From DASVHS01 sp036390755 (GTDB lineage Bacteria; Acidobacteriota; Thermoanaerobaculia; Gp7-AA8), in the NCBI GenBank assembly GCA_036390755.1, contig DASWBH010000152.1:1-7712 (forward strand): DNA of 7,712 bases, given 5' to 3'. Positions 1 through 5,290 of the stretch are shown here, piece after piece. Position numbers and translations under genes: made by a program. Under the pieces are notes generated by a model, which was not told the DNA's origin, did no database searches, and saw nothing but the letters and a program-made list of their open reading frames with translations. The stretch's first letter is position 1. Each line of letters opens with the position of its first letter.

Positions 1-1344
1 TTCCGCTGCGAGTTCTGCGACATCATCGTGATGTTCGGCCGCAAACCGCGGACGAAAACCGTCGACCAGGTCCGCGCCGAGCTCGACCTCCTCCGCTCCC
101 TCGGCGCGAAGAACCTCTTCTTCGTCGACGACAACTTCATCGGCAACATCCCGCAGGCCCGCGACCTCCTCCGCTTCATCGCCGGCTACCAGAAAGAGCA
201 CGGTCACCCGTTCCGCTTCGGCACCGAGGCGTCGCTGAATCTCGCGCAGCACGAAGATCTGATGACGCTGTTCCGCGAGGCCAACTTCCAGTGGGTGTTC
301 ATCGGCATCGAATCACCCGATCCCGACTCCCTCCGTGAAACGCTCAAGCTGCAGAACCTCCGCGAAGACATCCTCACGTCACTGCGCAAGATCTACAGCC
401 ACGGCATCGATATCTTTGCCGGCTTCATCATCGGATTCGATCACGACACGGTCGCGACGTTCGACCACCAGAACGACTTCATCATGCAGTCGGGCATTCA
501 GGTGGCGATGGTCGGGCTGCTCACCGCGCTGCCGCGCACTCCGCTGTACGAACGACTCCGCGCAGACGGCCGGCTGCTTCCGGACGAAGCGCTCGACAAC
601 ACGCGCCTCGCCACCAACGTCGTTCCGAAAGGGATGACGATGGATCAGATGCGCCGCGGCTACCAGCAGCTGTACCGCCGCCTCTCCTCGCATCGCGCCA
701 TCGCCGATCGCATTCGCGTGAAGCTCAACTACCTGCCCGAAACCGGACAGCAGGTCGGCTACGCGTTGCGCGACGCTCTCCCCATCCTCACCCGCTTCGT
801 CGCCTCGGGCATGAACCCGGGCGGATGGAGCCGCTGGTGGCACTTCCTCCGGACGCTCGCGGTTGCGACGCCGCGCCAGGTGCCGTTCGTGGTGGGGGAG
901 TGGATCACGGGGCTGTCGATGAAGGCGTACGCCGAGAAGTTCGTCGTTCCGTCGCCTGAGGTGCAGGCGGCAGCGCTCGAAAAGGCCGCGGCGCGCCTGC
1001 AGAGGAAGCTGCGCGCGTGGATCGACTCCGGCGCGCTCGAAGTGCAGCTCGACGGCATGCGGACGAACCTCGCGGTGACGCTGCACTCGGCGTGCGATTC
1101 GACCGGCCTCGCTCGCGCCGCGCGCAACGTCGCGCGCGTCCTTCGTGAGACCAGGGCAGACGTCACTCTGCGCATCGAAGCGTGCGAGGCGCCGACCCTG
1201 CAGCGGATCATCCGCCGCCTGCGCCGCGACGGCGATCGCGTCTCGCTCTCGCTTTCGGAAAAGCTCCGAGGAATGGTCGAGATCGATACGTCGAGGTTCC
1301 ACCTCGTCTTCGAGCCGTCGAAGAGCGCCGCCCGTCCGGAATAG
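1..1344 (+). CDS. B12-binding-type radical SAM protein with DUF4070 region, C-terminal part (5' end outside window)
   Basis: Frame 1 is open from the first base, so the gene enters from upstream; 447 residues are visible. The first codons read F-R-C-E-F-C-D, the last two cysteines of a radical SAM CxxxCxxC [4Fe-4S] site. The first cysteine would lie two codons before the window, and a B12-binding domain, usual in this family, further upstream. Other family signatures are FFVDDNFIGN (about 40-49), GIESPD (about 102-107), the strand IDIFAGFIIGFD (about 136-147) and ALPRTPLYERL (about 176-186), the last typical of the DUF4070 region after the radical SAM barrel. Such enzymes cleave S-adenosylmethionine to start radical chemistry; the substrate cannot be told here. 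About 100 residues after the DUF4070 region (from about 340) look like a separate small alpha/beta unit. The GTG/ATG codons at 28-33 fall inside the cluster motif and are not the start. Family assignment is firm, exact reaction unknown. Confidence 0.88.
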   Translation, partial: FRCEFCDIIVMFGRKPRTKTVDQVRAELDLLRSLGAKNLFFVDDNFIGNIPQARDLLRFIAGYQKEHGHPFRFGTEASLNLAQHEDLMTLFREANFQWVFIGIESPDPDSLRETLKLQNLREDILTSLRKIYSHGIDIFAGFIIGFDHDTVATFDHQNDFIMQSGIQVAMVGLLTALPRTPLYERLRADGRLLPDEALDNTRLATNVVPKGMTMDQMRRGYQQLYRRLSSHRAIADRIRVKLNYLPETGQQVGYALRDALPILTRFVASGMNPGGWSRWWHFLRTLAVATPRQVPFVVGEWITGLSMKAYAEKFVVPSPEVQAAALEKAAARLQRKLRAWIDSGALEVQLDGMRTNLAVTLHSACDSTGLARAARNVARVLRETRADVTLRIEACEAPTLQRIIRRLRRDGDRVSLSLSEKLRGMVEIDTSRFHLVFEPSKSAARPE

Positions 1345-1360
1345 CGCCTCGCAGCCGCGA

Positions 1361-1366
1361 TATTCT
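1361..1366 (+). promoter_or_regulatory. Possible -10 box (TATTCT) for the prolyl oligopeptidase gene
   Basis: TATTCT fits TANNNT and matches TATAAT at four of six positions. It ends seven bases before the ATG at 1374, which would put the transcript start at or next to the start codon. No Shine-Dalgarno sequence precedes the ATG and no clear -35 is seen. The case rests on the same arrangement recurring at the two other complete genes; alone it would be weak. Confidence 0.4.
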
Positions 1367-1373
1367 TCCCCGC

Positions 1374-3506
1374 ATGAAAATTCGTGCAACCGCACTTGTG
1401 GCCGTCGCGCTCATCGCGCTCACCGCCGCCGCTGACTCGAAGCTTCAGTATCCGCTAACAAAAAAAGTCGACCAGAAGGACACGTACGCCGGCAACGTGG
1501 TCGTCGCCGATCCTTACCGCTGGCTCGAGACCGACGTCCGCGAGTCCGACGACGTCCGCCAGTGGGTCGACGCGGAGAACCGCGTCACGTTCGACTACCT
1601 CAACTCGCTGCCGTATCGCGACAAGATCAAGAACAAGCTCTCCGCCACGATCAACTACGAGAAGTACACGGTTCCGGTGAAGCGCGGCGGCCACTACTAC
1701 TTCCGCAAGAACAACGGACTGCAGAACCAGTCCGTGCTCTACGTGATGAAGTCGCTCGACGACACGCCGCGCGTGCTCATCGACCCCAACACGTGGTCGA
1801 AGGACGGCACGATCGCGCTCACGAGCATCCACCCGAGCGACGACGGCCGCTATCTGCTGTACGGCGTCGCCGAAGCGGGTTCCGACTGGCTCGTCTGGCA
1901 CCTGATGGAAGTCGATAGCGGCACGGTGCTGCCGGACGAGATCCACTGGGTCAAATTCGGCGGCGCCTCGTGGACGAAGGACAGCAAGGGCCTCTTCTAC
2001 TCGCGCTTCCCGGAGGTCAAGAGCGGCGCGGCCTTTCAGAGCCTGAACACGAACTCGACGGTCTACTACCACCGCATCGGCACGCCGCAGTCGGCGGACC
2101 CGGTCGTGTGGAAACGCGCCGATCATCCCGACTGGAACTTCCGACCGGACGTGACGGACGACGGACGCTACCTCGTCATCGAGACCAGCGTCGGCACCGA
2201 CGCGCGCAACCAGGTTCTCATCCGCGACCTCAGCGAGCCGTACGCGATGCCGATCGCGCTCGTCGACAACTTCGAGCACGAGTACAGCTACATCGGCAAC
2301 GACGGCCCGACGTTCTACTTCAAGACCGATCTGGATGCGCCGCGCAAGCGAGTCGTGGCCATCGACATCAACGCGGCTGACCGCACGTGGCGCGAAGTGC
2401 TGCCGCAGTCGGCCGATCTCCTGGACGACGCCAGCTATCTCGGCGGCAACTTCGTCGCGCACTACCTGCACGACGCGCATTCCGAGGTGAAGGTCTTCTC
2501 GCGCGACGGCAAGCTCGTGCGCACGCTCGACCTCCCGACCCTGGGCACCGCGGCCGGCTTCAACGGCAAGGCCGACGATCCGGAGACGTTCTATTCATTC
2601 GAGAGCTTCACGGTGCCGCCGAGCATCTACCGCTACGACGTCGCCACCGGCGAGAAGAGGCTGATCTTCCAGTCCAAGGTGAACTTCGATCCGTCGCAGT
2701 ACGAAGTGAAGCAGGTCTTCTACAACTCGAAAGACGGCACGCGCGTGCCGATGTTCATCGCCAGCCGCAAAGGCATTCGCCTCGACGGGAACAACCCCAC
2801 GCTGCTCTACGGCTATGGCGGATTCGACATTGCCACGCTGCCGCGCTTCTCGGCGTCGCACCTCGTCTGGATGCAGATGGGCGGCATCTACGCGAGCGCG
2901 AACATGCGCGGCGGCAGCGAGTACGGCGAGGAGTGGCACAAGGCCGGGACGAAGCTGCACAAGCAGAACGTCTTCGACGACTTCATCGCCGCGGCCGAGT
3001 ATCTGATCAACAACAAGTACACGCGCCCGCAGAAGCTGGCCATCCAGGGCGCGAGCAACGGCGGACTGCTGATCGGCGCGGCCATGACGCAGCGGCCGGA
3101 TCTGTTCGGCGCAGCGCTGCCAGCGGTCGGCGTGATGGACATGCTCCGCTTCCAGCGCTTCACCGCCGGCCGCTACTGGACCGACGACTACGGCTCGAGC
3201 GACAACGCGGACGAGTTCCGCGCGCTGTACGCGTACTCGCCGTATCACAACCTGAAGAAAGGGACGTCATATCCGGCTACGCTCGTCACGACCGCGGACC
3301 ACGACGACCGCGTCGTGCCGGGCCACAGCTTCAAGTTCGCCGCGCAGTTGCAGGAGGATCAGGCCGGACCCGCGCCGGTGCTGATCCGCATCGAGACGCG
3401 CGCCGGCCACGGCGCCGGCAAGCCGATCACGAAGCAGATCGAGGAGACCGCCGACCAGTACGCGTTCCTCGTCGCGAACCTGGGCATGAAGCCCCCGTCA
3501 TTCTGA
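1374..3506 (+). CDS. Secreted prolyl oligopeptidase, S9A family serine peptidase
   Basis: This 710-residue protein is close to the usual S9A length. Such enzymes cut short peptides after proline. Residues 1-20 (basic start, hydrophobic core, ending TAAA) look like a signal peptide, so it probably acts in the periplasm or outside. The N-terminal part carries the family signature around DPYRWLE, then a beta-propeller (roughly 75-420) that limits access to the catalytic alpha/beta-hydrolase domain (about 430-710). By alignment from memory with pig prolyl oligopeptidase, the triad is Ser561 (in GASNGG), Asp644 (in HDDRVVP) and His679 (in AGHGAGK). Tyr481 matches the oxyanion tyrosine, and Phe484, Trp602 and Arg646 match the proline-pocket and substrate-binding residues. 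The frame is open back to 1182 inside the upstream gene, but the ATG at 1374 is chosen because the signal peptide begins there. It lies 29 bases after the radical SAM gene, with a possible promoter of its own. Its last codons (Ser-Phe-stop) lie in the palindrome at 3497-3551. Confidence 0.95.
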   Translation: MKIRATALVAVALIALTAAADSKLQYPLTKKVDQKDTYAGNVVVADPYRWLETDVRESDDVRQWVDAENRVTFDYLNSLPYRDKIKNKLSATINYEKYTVPVKRGGHYYFRKNNGLQNQSVLYVMKSLDDTPRVLIDPNTWSKDGTIALTSIHPSDDGRYLLYGVAEAGSDWLVWHLMEVDSGTVLPDEIHWVKFGGASWTKDSKGLFYSRFPEVKSGAAFQSLNTNSTVYYHRIGTPQSADPVVWKRADHPDWNFRPDVTDDGRYLVIETSVGTDARNQVLIRDLSEPYAMPIALVDNFEHEYSYIGNDGPTFYFKTDLDAPRKRVVAIDINAADRTWREVLPQSADLLDDASYLGGNFVAHYLHDAHSEVKVFSRDGKLVRTLDLPTLGTAAGFNGKADDPETFYSFESFTVPPSIYRYDVATGEKRLIFQSKVNFDPSQYEVKQVFYNSKDGTRVPMFIASRKGIRLDGNNPTLLYGYGGFDIATLPRFSASHLVWMQMGGIYASANMRGGSEYGEEWHKAGTKLHKQNVFDDFIAAAEYLINNKYTRPQKLAIQGASNGGLLIGAAMTQRPDLFGAALPAVGVMDMLRFQRFTAGRYWTDDYGSSDNADEFRALYAYSPYHNLKKGTSYPATLVTTADHDDRVVPGHSFKFAAQLQEDQAGPAPVLIRIETRAGHGAGKPITKQIEETADQYAFLVANLGMKPPSF

Positions 3507-3551
3507 GCCGCGAAGACGGCGAAGAATCTGGGCGGTGGCGCTCAGAATGAC
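3497..3551. repeat. Palindromic (REP-like) repeat between convergent genes, possible two-way terminator
   Basis: GTCATTCTGAGC at 3497-3508 is repeated as its exact reverse complement GCTCAGAATGAC at 3540-3551, with 31 bases between. The arms overlap both convergent genes and encode Ser-Phe-stop in each. A smaller hairpin is also possible within it at 3500-3527: ATTCT pairs with AGAAT and GCCG with CGGC, separated by a tandem G-A mismatch, around the six-base loop CGAAGA. From memory, strings of the type CATTCTGAGC...GAAGAATCT recur between genes in GC-rich soil bacteria, which would make this a dispersed element; that could not be checked here. Its place between two gene ends suits a transcript end in both directions, but there is no U-tract, so intrinsic termination is uncertain. 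Confidence 0.75.
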
Positions 3552-3970
3552 TGCAGCAACCAGAGTCCCGTAGCGTCGTCTTTGGCGCGCTGCACGCTCA
3601 TCTCGCGCGCGGTGAGGAACACTTCGAGCGTGGGAAAGACAATCCCGCGCACGAAGTGTCCGGCAATCGTCGACCCATCGCGCCGGCCCAGGACGATGTG
3701 CGCGTGCATCTTCGTACCGTCGACTGACGGCGCGAGGTTGCCGGTCATCGACACGACCTCGACCTGCTCGGCGACCGGAATCTCCTCGTACCTCAGCGTC
3801 GTCGGATTCCAGTACGCGATCGTCGCATCGCGAAGCGCGCCGATCGCGTGAAAGCTCGCCGCGCCGATGTCGTCGCGCTTGGCGAAATCGAGCAACGTGG
3901 GCCCGACGTCGTCGCCTTTGTCGAAGACGAGAAGGTACTCGCGCGTTACGTTCGCAGCAGTTGCTCGCAT
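3542..3970 (-). CDS. PPC/DUF296-domain protein (putative DNA-binding)
   Basis: This 142-residue protein is essentially one PPC domain (Plants and Prokaryotes Conserved, DUF296, PF03479). The clearest signature is MHAHIVLG followed by AGHF: His89, His91 and His105 are placed like the conserved, possibly metal-binding, histidines of the family. The N-terminal part reads YLLVFDKGDDVGPTLLDFAK and then ASFHAIGALRDATIAYWN, also typical. In plants the domain accompanies AT-hook DNA-binding proteins; stand-alone bacterial versions form trimers and their role is poorly known, although databases often name them DNA-binding. No AT-hook is present. The ATG at 3970 is chosen because the domain begins immediately after it; the open frame continues upstream only as antisense of the permease gene. 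It diverges from the permease across 45 bases, so a regulatory link is possible but unproven. Its last codons lie in the palindrome shared with the peptidase gene. Confidence 0.88.
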   Translation of the reverse strand: MRATAANVTREYLLVFDKGDDVGPTLLDFAKRDDIGAASFHAIGALRDATIAYWNPTTLRYEEIPVAEQVEVVSMTGNLAPSVDGTKMHAHIVLGRRDGSTIAGHFVRGIVFPTLEVFLTAREMSVQRAKDDATGLWLLQSF

Positions 3971-3978
3971 GGCGCGCG

Positions 3979-3984
3979 ATTCTA
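3979..3984 (-). promoter_or_regulatory. Possible -10 box (TAGAAT) for the DUF296 gene
   Basis: Read on the minus strand, TAGAAT matches TATAAT at five of six positions and fits TANNNT. It ends eight bases before the ATG at 3970, so transcription would begin at or within about two bases of the start codon. No Shine-Dalgarno sequence lies in the short stretch GCGCGCC before the ATG. A convincing -35 is not visible. Confidence 0.45.
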
Positions 3985-3990
3985 AACACT

Positions 3991-4006
3991 CTGCGATCTG
4001 CGATCT
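3991..4006. repeat. Tandem heptamer (CTGCGAT) in divergent control region
   Basis: CTGCGAT occurs twice in direct tandem (3991-3997 and 3998-4004) and is followed by CT, the start of a third copy. The array lies between the proposed -10 boxes of the DUF296 gene and the permease gene, touching the permease box. A protein bound here would contact the polymerase site for both promoters, so it is a candidate operator. At this length chance or replication slippage is also possible. Confidence 0.4.
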
Positions 4007-4009
4007 AAT
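4004..4009 (+). promoter_or_regulatory. Possible -10 box (TCTAAT) for the permease gene
   Basis: TCTAAT matches TATAAT at five of six positions and ends six bases before the GTG at 4016. It lacks the A at position 2 of strict TANNNT. The six bases between it and the start are G followed by five C, which excludes a Shine-Dalgarno sequence there. The spacing predicts a transcript beginning at the start codon. Confidence 0.45.
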
Positions 4010-4015
4010 GCCCCC

Positions 4016-5290
4016 GTGACGACCCTGGCCCGCCGCCTCGGCGCGTTCGACGCGACGATGATCGTGATGGGCGGCATCATCGGGTCGGGCATCTTCATCA
4101 ACCCCTACGTCGTCGCGCAGCACGTTCACTCGCCGGCGCTGATCATCGGAGCGTGGGCGGCGGGCGGCGTCATCGCGCTGCTGGGCGCGTTCGTCTACGC
4201 GGAGCTCGCGGCGCTGCGGCCCGAGGCAGGTGGTCAATATGCGTACCTTCGCGATGCGTACCATCCCATGGTCGCGTTCATGTACGGCTGGGCGCTGCTG
4301 CTGGTGATCCAGAGCGGCGGCATGGCCGCGGTGGCGGTGACGTTCGCGCGTTACACGATCGAGCTGACCGGCCTGGCGTGGAGCGACGCGCTCCTCGCCT
4401 CCATCACCCTCGTCATCCTCACCGCCATCAACATCCTCGGCGTCCGCAGCGGGAGCAACACGCAGTCGGTGCTGATGATCCTCAAGCTCGTGGCGATCGC
4501 GATGTTGATCGTCTTCGGGTTCGCGGCGAAACACGCCGCGCGAGCCGCCGGCGCCGCACCGAGCACCGCGTTGGGATTCGCCGCCGCGATGACGCCGGTC
4601 ATGTTCGCGTACGGAGGATGGCAGACGGCCAGCTTCATGTCGGCGGAGCTGAAGCGCCCGAAACGCGATCTCGCGGTCGGACTGCTGGCCGGTGTCGCCG
4701 GCGTCATCACCGTCTATGTGCTCGTGAACGCGGTGATGCTGCACACCCTCGGCGCGGCGGCCCTCGCGAAGACGACCACACCGGCGTCGGACGTCATGCG
4801 CGCGGCGCTCGGCGAGCGAGGTGCGCAGCTGATCGCGATCGGCATCGCCGTCTCGACGCTCGGCTTTCTCGCGCAGAGCATGCTCACCGCGCCGCGCGTC
4901 TATTACGCCATGGCCACCGACGGCGTGTTCTTCCGCGCCGTCGCGCGCGTGCATCCGGTCACGCGCGTCCCGTACATCGCCATCGTGCTGCAGGGCCTCG
5001 TCGCCATCGTGATCACGCTGTCGGGGACGTACGAGCAGATCCTCAGCTACGTCGTGGCGACCGACTTCATCTTCTTCGGCCTGACGGGCGCCGCGCTGTT
5101 CGTGTTTCGCGCGCGGGGAATCACCACCGACGCGTTCCGCACGCCCGGCCATCCGGTCACGACCGCGCTGTTCACGCTCGCGTGCTGGGCGGTCGTGACC
5201 GCGACGATCGTGCGCTCGCCGGTGCAGAGCGCGATCGGCCTGGGCATCCTCGCCGCAGGCGCGATCGCGTACCTGCTATGGCGACGTTGA
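4016..5290 (+). CDS. APC-family amino acid permease
   Basis: This 424-residue inner-membrane protein belongs to the amino acid-polyamine-organocation (APC) superfamily and probably moves amino acids across the membrane by proton symport or exchange. The first helix holds the substrate-binding signature GGIIGSGIF (19-27), and the segment E63-LAALRPEAGGQYAYL-R79 after helix 2 is the conserved loop of the family. Twelve hydrophobic segments can be counted by eye, near residues 14-35, 42-63, 85-110, 122-142, 149-169, 184-205, 223-246, 270-292, 323-343, 348-368, 380-400 and 404-422. The length suits a compact LeuT-fold member without extra domains. The GTG start keeps the short cytoplasmic lead that normally precedes helix 1; a start at the later ATG (4058) would cut into it. 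Substrate cannot be assigned from sequence. It diverges from the DUF296 gene, and its final 15 bases overlap the end of the opposite-strand beta-propeller gene. Confidence 0.92.
   Translation: MTTLARRLGAFDATMIVMGGIIGSGIFINPYVVAQHVHSPALIIGAWAAGGVIALLGAFVYAELAALRPEAGGQYAYLRDAYHPMVAFMYGWALLLVIQSGGMAAVAVTFARYTIELTGLAWSDALLASITLVILTAINILGVRSGSNTQSVLMILKLVAIAMLIVFGFAAKHAARAAGAAPSTALGFAAAMTPVMFAYGGWQTASFMSAELKRPKRDLAVGLLAGVAGVITVYVLVNAVMLHTLGAAALAKTTTPASDVMRAALGERGAQLIAIGIAVSTLGFLAQSMLTAPRVYYAMATDGVFFRAVARVHPVTRVPYIAIVLQGLVAIVITLSGTYEQILSYVVATDFIFFGLTGAALFVFRARGITTDAFRTPGHPVTTALFTLACWAVVTATIVRSPVQSAIGLGILAAGAIAYLLWRR

Noticed and set aside
1182..1373. Extended N-terminus of the prolyl oligopeptidase inside the radical SAM gene
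   Set aside because: The extra 64 residues are the out-of-frame reading of the upstream gene and would bury a good signal peptide starting at 1374.
1345..1373. Possible terminator for the radical SAM gene in the 29-base gap before the peptidase gene
   Set aside because: I find no hairpin followed by a T-rich run; read-through into the peptidase gene is as likely.
379..1395. A 338-residue minus-strand open frame opposite the radical SAM gene
   Set aside because: Composition is that of a shadow frame and the plus strand carries clear radical SAM motifs.
3971..5152. Long open minus-strand frame continuous with the DUF296 gene, which would give a 536-residue protein
   Set aside because: The upstream part is the antisense of the permease gene, is rich in Arg, Asp and His as GC-rich shadow frames are, and has no family signature; the PPC domain begins right at the ATG at 3970.
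5260..5269. CGCGATCGCG palindrome, containing the HIP1-like octamer GCGATCGC
   Set aside because: It is a single copy inside permease codons in GC-rich DNA where such words arise by chance; nothing suggests a functional site.
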